Positions 50,407 through 59,340 are shown, counted from the stretch's first letter. The stretch is 64,000 nt of DNA from Brevibacillus brevis (GCF_001039275.2 NZ_CP030117.1:5442001-5506000); one strand, 5' to 3'. Numbers and translations: made by a program. The notes: generated from the letters alone by a model not told the origin.

Positions 50407-51411
50407 CTATGATTTCCACACGTCCTTGAACACGCGGATGAAGTTTTTGCCCAAAATACGCTCAATCGCTTCATCCTTGTACCCTCTTTTGGCAAGGGCA
50501 CGCACAAGCTCTGGAACCTTGGTATGTCCTTTTACGACATCAAAATCTTTGCGTCCTGCTTGGATAAACACATTGGGAGAATCATATTTCATGAATGGCT
50601 CGATGTTGTCCAGACCCAGTCCGACGTGTTCAACTCCAACCAGCTTCACGATGTGATCGACGTGGTTGATCAAGTGCTCGATATCAGCCTGGTCGTCTGT
50701 GTCCGCTACGAACAGATTGACGCCATTGATGCCGATTACGCCGTTGGTGAATGCGATCGCCCTGATTTGTTCATCCGTCAGATTGCGCATGGAGCTGGCT
50801 AATGTCCGACAGTTGGAATGAGAAGCGATGATGGGCTTACGCGCTACCTCGATCAGATCCCAGAAGCCTTCGTCATTCAGATGGCTGACATCAATGATGA
50901 TGCCCATTGCTTCTGCCTCTTCGACGACGCGGATGCCGAACTCGGTGAGCCCTCCCTTGCGCCCTTCCCGTACCGGACTAAAATGACTGCCATCTCCAAC
51001 GAAGTTCCGTCTGCTCCACACAAGACCCATAAGGCGCACGCCCAGCTCGTAAAAAACACGGAGCATACTCAGATCATTATATAACGGTTCCGCGCCTTCC
51101 AGAGAGAGCACAAAACCAATTTTCCCCATTCGCTTCGCGGTCTCGATGTCACTCACACTTTTGCAAACCATGATTTTCTCAGGCGATTCATCTGCCTCTG
51201 CGTGCAACGCGCTGATTTGTTGCAGTGCTTTTCTCAAGCCCATCTCCGGCAGAAATTTGTTGTCGATATAAATCGCTGCGACAACTGTATGCACCCCACC
51301 CGCGACGAAATCAGGTAAATAATCCGTTTCAATCACTTTTCGTCTGCCATGCTCCCGCTGAATGGCAACATCCAGCAAAAGGTCAAAATGCCCGTCGATT
51401 CCATGTGTCAT
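50407..51411 (-). CDS. Membrane dipeptidase-type peptidase (M19 family)
   Basis: The 334-residue enzyme has the M19 metal motif DGHFDLL at 6-12 (HxD), a Glu in SLEGAEPL, a His in IDVSHLND and another in IASHSNCR. Family members cleave dipeptides, including those with a C-terminal D-residue. No signal peptide is visible, so it acts in the cytosol on imported dipeptides. GGGGGAG precedes the ATG. It lies between the M29 aminopeptidase and the regulator gene. Confidence 0.9.
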   Translation of the reverse strand: MTHGIDGHFDLLLDVAIQREHGRRKVIETDYLPDFVAGGVHTVVAAIYIDNKFLPEMGLRKALQQISALHAEADESPEKIMVCKSVSDIETAKRMGKIGFVLSLEGAEPLYNDLSMLRVFYELGVRLMGLVWSRRNFVGDGSHFSPVREGRKGGLTEFGIRVVEEAEAMGIIIDVSHLNDEGFWDLIEVARKPIIASHSNCRTLASSMRNLTDEQIRAIAFTNGVIGINGVNLFVADTDDQADIEHLINHVDHIVKLVGVEHVGLGLDNIEPFMKYDSPNVFIQAGRKDFDVVKGHTKVPELVRALAKRGYKDEAIERILGKNFIRVFKDVWKS

Positions 51412-51428
51412 GCCTCATGCTCCCCCTG

Positions 51429-52535
51429 TTATTTCAGGTTTTCCGGGTTAAGTGGTGCAAGCTCCGGTAAAAGAAAGCGTCCGTCTCTGCGAATCAAGTG
51501 GTCATCGAACCAAATCTCACCGCCACCGTACTCCGGGCGTTGAATCATGACCATGTCCCAATGGATGTTTGACTTGTTGCCATTGGATGCCTCGTCATAG
51601 CATCGTCCCGGGGTAAAGTGGAAGCTGCCGTCGATTTTTTCATCGAATAAAATATCCTGCATAGGCTCCCGAATGACCGGGTGAACCCCCAAAGCAAATT
51701 CCCCAATGTACCGGGCACCTTCATCCGTATCCAAAATGTTGTTCAAACGCTCTGTGTCATTGGCTGTGGCGTTAACAATCTTCCCGTCCACAAACTCCAA
51801 GCGCACCTTTTCAAAGGTAAAGCCTTGGTAAGGCGAGGGCGTGTTAAACGATAGGACACCGTTCACCGAATCGCGAACAGGGGCCGTAAACACTTCACCG
51901 TCTGGTATGTTATAGTGCCCCGGACACGGAATCGCTGGAATGCCTTTGATGGAGAAGGTCAGCTCTGTGCCAGGTCCCGTGATTTTTACGCGGTCAGTTC
52001 GCTCCATCAGCTCCTTGAGCGGCTGCATGGCTTTTGCCATTTTGGCGTAATCCATTGTGCAGACATCAAAGTAAAACTGTTCGAACGCTTCTGTACTCTT
52101 ATTCGCCAACTGCGCCATGGAAGGCGTCGGATAACGGAGATAGACCCATTTCTTTTTGAGACGCACAATACTTACCTCTTTGAAAAAGGACGTAGCCAGC
52201 TTCATCTGCTCATCCGGGACATCAGACATTTCGTTGATGTTCAGCCCACCCTCGATGATGATGCACGCTTGCATTTTTTCCATTCGTTCTTTGTCCATCT
52301 CTGCCCCTAAACGGAATTGCTCCTCTGTTCCCGCCAGCAATAACTGACGGCTTATCGAGGATTCACGCAGGTTCACAAAAGAATGTCCACCTGCTCGCGA
52401 AACTGCTTTGATTAGCTCCTTTATCAGAGCGGTGTCCACCTCCATCGCATCAATCAGCACGTTATCTCCCGGCTGAACATTCGTAGAGTAATTCACCAAA
52501 ACATTCGCCAGCTTCGTAAGACGTTTGTCCAACAT
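51429..52535 (-). CDS. Aminopeptidase of the M29 (AmpS/AmpT) family
   Basis: The 368-residue cytosolic metallo-aminopeptidase matches the family in length and motifs: PGDNVLIDAMEVDTALIKEL near the N-terminus, IPDGEVFTAPVRDSVNG with metal-binding Glu, GEFALGVHP and a late HWDMVMIQRP. It trims N-terminal residues from imported peptides. GGAGTGAT precedes the ATG. It follows the transporter genes by about 20 bases in the same transcript. Confidence 0.9.
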   Translation of the reverse strand: MLDKRLTKLANVLVNYSTNVQPGDNVLIDAMEVDTALIKELIKAVSRAGGHSFVNLRESSISRQLLLAGTEEQFRLGAEMDKERMEKMQACIIIEGGLNINEMSDVPDEQMKLATSFFKEVSIVRLKKKWVYLRYPTPSMAQLANKSTEAFEQFYFDVCTMDYAKMAKAMQPLKELMERTDRVKITGPGTELTFSIKGIPAIPCPGHYNIPDGEVFTAPVRDSVNGVLSFNTPSPYQGFTFEKVRLEFVDGKIVNATANDTERLNNILDTDEGARYIGEFALGVHPVIREPMQDILFDEKIDGSFHFTPGRCYDEASNGNKSNIHWDMVMIQRPEYGGGEIWFDDHLIRRDGRFLLPELAPLNPENLK

Positions 52536-52556
52536 CTATCTATCACTCCTGCTCCT

Positions 52557-53519
52557 TTATTTTTCATAAAGATGACAGGCAACCAGTCTGCCATCTGTTT
52601 CTATAAATGGAGGGGCTTCTGTCTTGCACACGTCCATGCACGCCCAACAGCGCGGGTGAAACTTGCAGCCCTGCGGCGGATTGGACGGAGACGGCAGATC
52701 CCCTGTTAACATGATTCGTTCTTTTTTCTCGTCAGGATCGGTGATAGGAATGGCGGAGAGAAGTGACTGTGTGTAGGGATGCATCGGACGTTGAAACAGC
52801 TCTTCTTTTTTCGCCAGCTCAATTACTTCTCCCAAATACATCACCGCTACACGATCGGCTATATGCTCGACAACACTCAAATCATGCGAGATAAAAAGAT
52901 ACGTGAGCGAAAACTGCTCCTGCAAATCCTGAAGCAAATTGAGAATTTGCGATTGGATCGATACATCCAGAGCGGACACAGGCTCGTCAGCTATGATGAG
53001 CTTTGGCCTGAGCATCAAGGCGCGAGCGATCCCGATTCTTTGCCTTTGTCCTCCGGAAAACTCATGGGCGTATCGCGACAAATGATTTTTGTTCAAACCG
53101 ACGATTTCCATCGTTTCTTCGATCATGGCTGTACGCTCGCGCTTTGGGATACCATGGGCAATCAATGGCTCTGACAAAATGTGCTGGATCGTCAGCTTTG
53201 GATTGAGGGTATCAAATGGATTTTGAAACACCATTTGCATATCACGCCGCAGCTTCTGCATGTCTGCCTTCTGTAAGCTGCGGATATTTTGACCCTCGAA
53301 CACGATCTCGCCGTCTGTCGGCTCGATCAAACGCAAAATGCATCTGCCCAGTGTTGACTTGCCACAGCCTGACTCTCCCACGATTCCCAACGTTTCACCT
53401 GCGTTGACAGTCACGTTCACTCCATGGACGGCATGCACGTAACTCGGCTGCTGGAACCACCCTTTGCGGACAAGGAACTTCTTATTCAGGTTCTTCACTT
53501 GCAAAAGAGGCGTCTTCAT
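52557..53519 (-). CDS. dppF: Peptide ABC transporter ATP-binding protein (DppF/OppF type)
   Basis: The 320-residue ATPase has Walker A GESGCGKST (about 48-56), signature FSGGQRQRIGIARAL, Walker B LIIADEPVSALD and the C-terminal oligopeptide motif with the Cys-rich PPQGCKFHPRCWACMDVC. The ATG overlaps the stop of the paired ATPase gene. It powers peptide import with DppD. Confidence 0.92.
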   Translation of the reverse strand: MKTPLLQVKNLNKKFLVRKGWFQQPSYVHAVHGVNVTVNAGETLGIVGESGCGKSTLGRCILRLIEPTDGEIVFEGQNIRSLQKADMQKLRRDMQMVFQNPFDTLNPKLTIQHILSEPLIAHGIPKRERTAMIEETMEIVGLNKNHLSRYAHEFSGGQRQRIGIARALMLRPKLIIADEPVSALDVSIQSQILNLLQDLQEQFSLTYLFISHDLSVVEHIADRVAVMYLGEVIELAKKEELFQRPMHPYTQSLLSAIPITDPDEKKERIMLTGDLPSPSNPPQGCKFHPRCWACMDVCKTEAPPFIETDGRLVACHLYEK

Positions 53520-54505
53520 CCATTCACCGCCGTGCTTTCCCTATTCTCTCGATACAGCCAACAACGGCACTCCGACTGTTGATCCACATCCAGCAACGGG
53601 GGATTTAGTTCCAAACAGACAGGCATCGCCTTCTCACATCGCGGAGCAAAACGACATCCCTGCGGATAATTATCGGGAGTCGGCACACTTCCCGCGATAC
53701 TGTGCAATCTCTTCTGGCCTTTGGCATTATGTGGCGTTGATTTGATCAAGCCCATGGTGTACGGATGCTTGGGGCTGCGCAGCAGTGTGCGAACATCAGC
53801 CGCTTCAATGACCTGCCCGGCATACATCACCAGTACCCGGTCACATGTCTCGGCGACGACGCCCAAATCATGCGTGATCATGATGAGCGACATGCCCAGC
53901 TCTCTTTGGATTTTTTTCATCACATCCAATATTTGCGCCTGGATCGTTACGTCTAGTGCAGTTGTCGGTTCGTCTGCTATCAACAGCTTTGGATGACAAG
54001 CAATCGCCATCGCGATCATCACGCGCTGTCGCATCCCCCCTGACAGACGATGCGGGTACTCGTGATAGATTTCATTGGCACGTGAAATGCCTACCTGCGT
54101 CAACAGCTCGAGCACTCTTTGTCTCGATTGGACTCTGTTCATGCCCTCGTGCTTTTCCAGTCCTTCGCTCAATTGCTTGCCGATGGTCAGTACGGGATTC
54201 AGCGAAGTCATTGGCTCCTGAAAGATCATGGCGATCTCTTTTCCTCTGATCTTCTGCATCTCTGTTTCGCTATAGCGCAAAAGATCGGCTCCGTTCAGTT
54301 GAATACGGCCTGCAATGCTTCCGTTTTTACCGAGCAAGCGCATCATGGATAGAGAGGCAACGCTTTTTCCACACCCTGATTCTCCAACGATCCCGACCGA
54401 TTCACCTTTTTTGACCTGCAAGCAAAGATTGTCCACCACCCTGAAAGCCCTTTCATTTTTCAAAAAAGTGGTAGTCAATCCCGTCACTTCCAACACGTTT
54501 GTCAC
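53516..54505 (-). CDS. dppD: Peptide ABC transporter ATP-binding protein (DppD/OppD type)
   Basis: The 329-residue ATPase has Walker A GESGCGKSV (about 38-46), signature LSGGMRQRVMIAMAI, Walker B LLIADEPTTALD and the Cys-rich NYPQGCRFAPRCEKAM tail. The GTG start at 54505 has AAAAGGAG upstream; the longer open frame before it shows no family match. It works with DppF and the two permeases. Confidence 0.92.
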   Translation of the reverse strand: MTNVLEVTGLTTTFLKNERAFRVVDNLCLQVKKGESVGIVGESGCGKSVASLSMMRLLGKNGSIAGRIQLNGADLLRYSETEMQKIRGKEIAMIFQEPMTSLNPVLTIGKQLSEGLEKHEGMNRVQSRQRVLELLTQVGISRANEIYHEYPHRLSGGMRQRVMIAMAIACHPKLLIADEPTTALDVTIQAQILDVMKKIQRELGMSLIMITHDLGVVAETCDRVLVMYAGQVIEAADVRTLLRSPKHPYTMGLIKSTPHNAKGQKRLHSIAGSVPTPDNYPQGCRFAPRCEKAMPVCLELNPPLLDVDQQSECRCWLYRENRESTAVNG

Positions 54506-54542
54506 GTTACTCACTCCTTTTTTGGGAACGGAAGCTCGAAAA

Positions 54543-55397
54543 CTATGATTTGGGATCAAAGATATCGCGCAATGCATCCCCGAGCAGATACACCGTAAAG
54601 ACGACTGCCGTAATCGCAAGACCGGGAAAAGTAGCAAGCCACCAAGCTTCTCGCAAGTAATTTTTCCCTTCATTCAGCATCGTTCCCCACTCAGGTGTAG
54701 GAGGCTGGGCACCCAAGCCGATAAAACCCAGTGCCGAGGTTCCCAAAATGGCACTCCCTATGAACATAGTCGTATAGACGATCAGCACGTTGGAGATGTT
54801 CGGAATGAACTGGCGCGTAATGATCCACCAATTCGAGCTGCCGATGGAGCGGCTTGCTTCCACATAGCCGGATTGCTTAATCGAGAGTGCTGCACCACGA
54901 ATCAGAATCGAAAAGGCCGGAATCGATGATATTCCAATTGCAATCATCGCATTTTCCTGACTCGGTCCGAGCACAGCTACAATGGCTAGAGCAAGCACAA
55001 TGCCGGGCAACGCCAGCATGATGTCCATGATTCTCATAATCAAATTATCAACAATTCCTCCGAGGTAAGCACAAGTCACACCAATCAGCGTTCCTGCTAC
55101 AAACGTCATGACAGACGCCAGCACAGCTACGGTCATTGTCACTCTTGTTCCGTACAGCATCCGGGATAAAATATCGCGGCCAATCGCATCTGTCCCTAGC
55201 CAGAAGTCTTTCGACGGTCCTTGCATAAATGCTTCGTAGTACGTTTTCGTTGGATCATGCGGAGCGATCCACGGCCCGATAATTCCCAGTAAAACAATGC
55301 AGAGCATCATCAGGAAGCTGTATTTCGCTTTCTTTTGCTGCATGATCTTCTCCCATAATTCGAAACGAGGCATAGACCATTGCTTGCTCCAGAACAC
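54543..55397 (-). CDS. dppC: Peptide ABC transporter permease (DppC/OppC type)
   Basis: The 284-residue permease has an N-terminal membrane helix, five further helices and the transporter loop motif YVEASRSIGSSNWWIITRQF. The GTG start one base after the dppB stop has GAAGGAGGGGG upstream, so the two permeases are tightly coupled. Confidence 0.9.
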   Translation of the reverse strand: MFWSKQWSMPRFELWEKIMQQKKAKYSFLMMLCIVLLGIIGPWIAPHDPTKTYYEAFMQGPSKDFWLGTDAIGRDILSRMLYGTRVTMTVAVLASVMTFVAGTLIGVTCAYLGGIVDNLIMRIMDIMLALPGIVLALAIVAVLGPSQENAMIAIGISSIPAFSILIRGAALSIKQSGYVEASRSIGSSNWWIITRQFIPNISNVLIVYTTMFIGSAILGTSALGFIGLGAQPPTPEWGTMLNEGKNYLREAWWLATFPGLAITAVVFTVYLLGDALRDIFDPKS

Positions 55398-55398
55398 G

Positions 55399-56334
55399 TT
55401 ACGCCCCCTCCTTCGCGGCGTAGTCAATGCGCGGATCGAGAACCGCGTACAGGACATCAATCAAAATGATAACGAGGACATACACAGCCCCTATAAACAG
55501 TGTCGTTCCTTGAATCATTGGAAAATCCCGCGAGCTAATCGCTTGAATCGCCAAAGTCCCCACTCCTGGCCAGCCAAAAACCTGCTCGACAATCACAGCC
55601 CCGCCCAGCAAGCCAGCCAGTTCCAGGCCAATGACAGCCACAATCGGAATCATCACATTGCGAAAAGCGTGCCGCAGCAGCACAATTCGTTCATTCATCC
55701 CTTTCGCGCGTGCTGTTCGGATATAGTCATTGGACAAAACCTCCACCATGCCCGCACGAGTGAGTCGGCTGAGTGCGGTCGCCGTCAATATCCCCAAGGT
55801 AAACGCTGGAAGAACCATGTCTTTTAGTCCCGTCCCTCCCGCAATCGGAAACCAGCCCAGATGGACGGAGAACACAAGGATGACGAGTAAGCCCAGCCAA
55901 AAGCCGGGTATGGACATCCCAAAGGTGGAAAAGGTCATGATCGCTCCGTCGATGGGTGTATCCTTGTATTTCGCCGCTAGGACACCCAGCCCGATACCGA
56001 TCACAACTGCCACCACGAGGCTGGCTACTGCCATTTTTGCTGTCGCGGGAAAACGATCGGCAATTTCTGTGCTGACAGGTCGACCCGTTTTCAGGGAAGT
56101 GCCGAGATCTCCTTTCAAAACGCCAGAAGCATAGTCGAGATACTGGACAACCAAAGGTTTGTTCAAGCCCAGCTCTCCTCGAAGCGACTCGATTTGTTCT
56201 ACAGTCGCCCGCTGCCCCAGCATGATCCGCACAGGGTCTCCGGGGATGAGATGAATGAGCAAAAACGTAAAAACGGAGAGTCCAAACAGGACAAGGATGC
56301 CCGACAATAGGCGCTTCACAATATACTGCTTCAT
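55399..56334 (-). CDS. dppB: Peptide ABC transporter permease (DppB/OppB type)
   Basis: The 311-residue permease begins MKQYIVKRLLSGILVLFGLS, has six membrane helices and the loop motif YIRTARAKGMNERIVLLRHA. It is the first gene of the long transcript dppB-dppC-dppD-dppF-M29-M19-regulator. A GTCGTTA operator pair and an inverted copy lie about 100 bases upstream (56422-56450). Confidence 0.92.
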   Translation of the reverse strand: MKQYIVKRLLSGILVLFGLSVFTFLLIHLIPGDPVRIMLGQRATVEQIESLRGELGLNKPLVVQYLDYASGVLKGDLGTSLKTGRPVSTEIADRFPATAKMAVASLVVAVVIGIGLGVLAAKYKDTPIDGAIMTFSTFGMSIPGFWLGLLVILVFSVHLGWFPIAGGTGLKDMVLPAFTLGILTATALSRLTRAGMVEVLSNDYIRTARAKGMNERIVLLRHAFRNVMIPIVAVIGLELAGLLGGAVIVEQVFGWPGVGTLAIQAISSRDFPMIQGTTLFIGAVYVLVIILIDVLYAVLDPRIDYAAKEGA

Positions 56335-56421
56335 GAGGTCTTCACCCAGATGAGTGAAACCGTATAAACTAGCTTCTTCTTGTTGCGTTCCTGCACTTTG
56401 CTCTCCTCCCTCTTTCTTCAC

Positions 56422-56450
56422 TAACGACACTTGTCGTTATAGTGTCGTTA
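56422..56450. promoter_or_regulatory. GTCGTTA operator cluster upstream of dppB
   Basis: GTCGTTA occurs at 56433-56439 and 56444-56450 (11 bp apart), followed by TTAATTA, and an inverted TAACGAC lies at 56422-56428. The pair and its spacing repeat those before the receptor gene (48959-48976). It is a likely binding site for the island regulator. Confidence 0.65.
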
Positions 56451-56512
56451 TTAATTAAAGATAGTCTATTCCAAATTCACAGAAAGTTCAACTCGTTTTT
56501 TCTCGCCCCATT

Positions 56513-56541
56513 CAAAAAGAGCATGGTCCCTTTTACCATGC
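56513..56541 (-). terminator. Terminator of the SDR-hydrolase fusion gene
   Basis: GCATGGT (56521-56527) pairs with ACCATGC (56535-56541), followed on the minus strand by TCTTTTTG. It lies about 25 bases after the stop. Confidence 0.8.
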
Positions 56542-56565
56542 CCCTTCTGAAGTATCGTTCCGTCG

Positions 56566-58452
56566 TCATTCCTTGCCGTGCCTCATCTGTAGCAATACGT
56601 TTGCCGTTAGCTGTGGATGACTGAGGGGAAAATGATGAGCAACGGAGAGCCTTTCAATCTCTACATTCGCTTTCCTGAATGCATCCTCTGCTCCTTTTGT
56701 CAGTTGATACGTTTTATCCTGAGTTCCCCATACGATCTGGGCTGGAAAAGGGAAAGGCTGTGTTGCTGCCGCCATTTGCCGGAATTCGTTCATAAAGTAG
56801 CGCAGCACGTCTGTATGCGTCTTGCTGATGCGCGGGGATTGCAGGAGCTTCCCTGCCTTTTCTACATAGCCTTTTGGCATTTCCTCCGTAGACTGAAATA
56901 CCCCTTGCTCAAGCATTGCTTTTTCCAATTTGGCTGACGTTAACTGCTTTTGCAAAAAAAGCTGAAGGAGGGCTGGACTCTTCCCCAATCCCGCCAGCAG
57001 CCGAGAATACTTCGGGGCATGCAGGGGTGGCTGCAAAAGGTATAGCTTCTCGATTTTTTCTGGTACTCGCTTTGCTGCCTCCCATGCCAAAAACCCGCCA
57101 AATGAATGTCCTGCAAGATGAACCGGAGACGGCAGCTGTCGCAATGCCTCGGCCACTGCCTCGATAAAGCCCTCGAGCGGTTTTTCGTGATGGTGATAGG
57201 GCGATCTGCCAAACCCGGGCAAATCCAATAACCATACTTCCTGTTCACCCAACTGTTCAGCGAGCGGGAGTAAATCGCTCATCTCACTGAAAAGCCCGTG
57301 CACGAGCAGCCACGGAGTACCCGAGCCTTCTTTCTTGTACGCGGCCATGCCTGCGATTTGCTCTCGGTGAAAGCTAGGAGGTATTTTCTGATCCTTGACC
57401 GACAAACGGTAGTCCAGATCGGCAATCACACTGGGAAGATACGCCGCTACGTCGTATGCATCGATGCCTTTTTTCGCTTTCATTTGCTGAAAGGGAGTGA
57501 GCGGGAAGTCTTTCTTTACGAGAAAATCCATCGAATTGGCAGGTACCCCGAGCAAGCCGCTGCCGCCGTTATGCAAGATTTTTTTCAAGACCGATACCGG
57601 GAAAGGAATGGTTGGTGGCTTCATCCGTAATTCTTTAGCCATCAACGAAATCAGCTCTGAAAAAGCTGGCGTGGCACTCCGCTCATTTAAGGCGTAATAC
57701 GTTTGATGCTCGATGTGATTTGTCTCTACAATCCCCACAATGACCTGGGCAAAATCATCGACGGAAAGCAAGGGCAGCCACCACTCCTTACCACCGGGAA
57801 GAACAGGGATCTTACCACGCCGCATGGAGCTGATCACGAGCCCGAATCCATCTGTTTGTTCTGTGTTCCCGGTGCTTCGCGGGCCTATGATCGTACACGG
57901 ATTTACCACGACCAGCGGCATTCCTTTTTGATACGCCTCTTGTCTGAGGTATAGATCTGCCAGAAACTTGTATTTCTCGTAGCCCCCTGCCTCTTGATAA
58001 AAATCGGTTGGCGCAAAAACATCTGTCGCCAGCTTTCCACTCTCATCGTCAAACGGACTCATGTAGCCAACGATATGAATCAGCTTTTGTAGACGCTGTT
58101 GTTTATGCAATTCGTTCGCTAGTGCTGCAAGGTGACTTGCTCCTTGTAAAATCAATTCCCTCGCCACCGTTTCATCCAGCGAAATATCCATCGGGGCACC
58201 TGCATGGATGATAATAGTTGCGCGCAATACCTGCTCGTAATCGCTCGCTGATAATCCCAAGCCCTCCTTTCGCAAATCACCCCGCACGGCCTTGCAATTG
58301 GACCTCTCTGTTGGTGTCATCTGCATCAGCAATTCATCCCACTTCTCGGGCGAACGAACCAGCGCCAGCACGGTATGACCAGCTCGTGCCAGTTGTTTTG
58401 TTACTTCCTTACCGATAAATCCAGTCGCACCGGTTATAAAAACGACAGCCAT
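56566..58452 (-). CDS. Two-domain protein: NAD-dependent reductase/epimerase fused to alpha/beta hydrolase
   Basis: Residues 1 to about 350 form an extended SDR-type domain with the nucleotide motif GATGFIGKE (8-16), an active-site YEKYK (about 158-162) and GPRSTGN, like acyl-reductase or 3-beta-HSD relatives. Residues about 370-628 form an alpha/beta hydrolase with LLVHGLFSE, nucleophile S450 in GHSFGG, an acid in WGTQDKTY and a late His in SVAHHFPLSHPQ. No stop or frameshift separates them. AAAGGAGG precedes the ATG. A TetR operator overlaps the promoter. The two activities may act in turn on a lipid or acyl substrate. Confidence 0.87.
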   Translation of the reverse strand: MAVVFITGATGFIGKEVTKQLARAGHTVLALVRSPEKWDELLMQMTPTERSNCKAVRGDLRKEGLGLSASDYEQVLRATIIIHAGAPMDISLDETVARELILQGASHLAALANELHKQQRLQKLIHIVGYMSPFDDESGKLATDVFAPTDFYQEAGGYEKYKFLADLYLRQEAYQKGMPLVVVNPCTIIGPRSTGNTEQTDGFGLVISSMRRGKIPVLPGGKEWWLPLLSVDDFAQVIVGIVETNHIEHQTYYALNERSATPAFSELISLMAKELRMKPPTIPFPVSVLKKILHNGGSGLLGVPANSMDFLVKKDFPLTPFQQMKAKKGIDAYDVAAYLPSVIADLDYRLSVKDQKIPPSFHREQIAGMAAYKKEGSGTPWLLVHGLFSEMSDLLPLAEQLGEQEVWLLDLPGFGRSPYHHHEKPLEGFIEAVAEALRQLPSPVHLAGHSFGGFLAWEAAKRVPEKIEKLYLLQPPLHAPKYSRLLAGLGKSPALLQLFLQKQLTSAKLEKAMLEQGVFQSTEEMPKGYVEKAGKLLQSPRISKTHTDVLRYFMNEFRQMAAATQPFPFPAQIVWGTQDKTYQLTKGAEDAFRKANVEIERLSVAHHFPLSHPQLTANVLLQMRHGKE

Positions 58453-58475
58453 TGTTTCTGCCTCCTTTATATTTA

Positions 58476-58493
58476 TAGTACTAGTCAGTACTA
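58476..58493. promoter_or_regulatory. TetR operator upstream of the SDR-hydrolase gene
   Basis: TAGTACTAGTCAGTACTA is an imperfect palindrome whose arms TAGTACT and AGTACTA match those of the operator at 59087-59106. It sits about 25 bases before the fusion gene, over a -10-like TATAAA. Confidence 0.75.
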
Positions 58494-58511
58494 ATTCACT
58501 TCAAAAAAATC

Positions 58512-59084
58512 CTACACTTGAATCAAGTGTAGAAGTGTCTGACCTGCGCCTACGAGTACCTGTGCATGACCCTGCGATTCAGCCATGAGCATCGCTCCCT
58601 CCATAATGGTCACGAGCAAGACTGCCGTTTGCTGAATCGAGATATTTTCCTTGAATTCTCCACGGGCGATTCCCTCCACGAGCAGCTTTTCCGCTAGGTT
58701 CTGCCATTCGATCAGGAACTCGTTGATTCGCGCTTTGACCTCTGGTATTTGTGCCGACAGCAAGGAAAGGATCGGACAGCCTCCTACACAGGAGCGGCCC
58801 TCCAGTTCTTCTGCGATGGTGGTAAAAATCAGACCTACCCGTGCGGAAACAGACAGGTCTGTCCGTTGCAAGATGGCTTCCAGTGCTCCTCTCAGGACGT
58901 TGATTCTGTAGCCGAGTACAGCTACGACGAGCTCCTCCTTGCTTTTGAAGTGGTAGTAAATGTTGGACTTGGAGACTTTGCTCTGTGCTACGACGTCATC
59001 CATGCTGGTATTCATGAGTCCTTTTTGCAAAAACAAATCGGATGCAGTGACGATGACATGGTCACGGTTTGAGGTTCGTTTCAT
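58512..59084 (-). CDS. TetR-family repressor
   Basis: The 190-residue repressor has an N-terminal HTH (about 8-53, SMDDVVAQSKVSKSNIYYHF) and a helical ligand-binding domain with C-terminal TetR_C-type features and a CVGGCP turn. No ribosome binding site precedes the ATG. The -10 TATAGT lies 7 bases upstream of it, so the mRNA should be leaderless. A perfect palindrome covers the -10. It lies upstream of the fusion gene and very likely represses both. Confidence 0.9.
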   Translation of the reverse strand: MKRTSNRDHVIVTASDLFLQKGLMNTSMDDVVAQSKVSKSNIYYHFKSKEELVVAVLGYRINVLRGALEAILQRTDLSVSARVGLIFTTIAEELEGRSCVGGCPILSLLSAQIPEVKARINEFLIEWQNLAEKLLVEGIARGEFKENISIQQTAVLLVTIMEGAMLMAESQGHAQVLVGAGQTLLHLIQV

Positions 59085-59086
59085 GA

Positions 59087-59106
59087 TTAGTACTATATAG
59101 TACTAA
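59087..59106. promoter_or_regulatory. TetR operator over its own promoter
   Basis: TTAGTACTATATAGTACTAA is a perfect 20-bp palindrome. It covers the -10 element of tetR and ends two bases before the start codon. It shares both arms with the site before the fusion gene, so autoregulation is likely. Confidence 0.85.
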
Positions 59107-59120
59107 CAGGTGATTGTCAA
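59092..59120 (-). promoter_or_regulatory. Promoter of tetR, predicted leaderless transcript
   Basis: TTGACA (59120-59115), 17 bases and TATAGT (59097-59092) make a near-ideal sigma-A promoter. The -10 is followed by only seven bases before the ATG at 59084, so transcription should start at or one base before the start codon. Confidence 0.7.
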
Positions 59121-59130
59121 TCAGTGGAGG

Positions 59131-59340
59131 AGAAGAAAAAGCGCAGTCCTCTTCGACTCTGACACGCCCGCAAGGGAGATTGACTGTTCGTCTCCACTTC
59201 AAAAAGGGGACCGTCGAGCCAAAGCCACCCTACGGGCGGAAGGTTCTCGAAGAAGAAGTGTTCGACAAGCGTGGTCCCCTTTTTGAAGTTCCGACTGGGT
59301 AGGCGTTGTCAAGGTCTGCGAGCCCTGCGCTTTTTCTTCT
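59131..59340. repeat. Nested inverted-repeat element (MITE- or REP-like)
   Basis: Two perfect inverted repeats are nested. The outer arms are AGAAGAAAAAGCGCAG (59131-59146) with its complement at 59325-59340. The inner arms are ACTTCAAAAAGGGGACC (59196-59212) with its complement at 59273-59289. Between outer and inner arms the two sides also share TGACA-CGCC-like pieces, though spaced differently (49 and 35 bases). The single-stranded form could fold into a large cruciform. No transposase is encoded. A 62-codon frame across it looks accidental. This fills the 327-base gap between tetR and the DUF2785 gene. Confidence 0.7.

Noticed and set aside
59114..59302. A 62-codon plus-strand frame with a TTG start across the nested palindrome
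   Set aside because: It has no ribosome site and follows the inverted-repeat structure, so the open frame is probably a by-product of the repeat.
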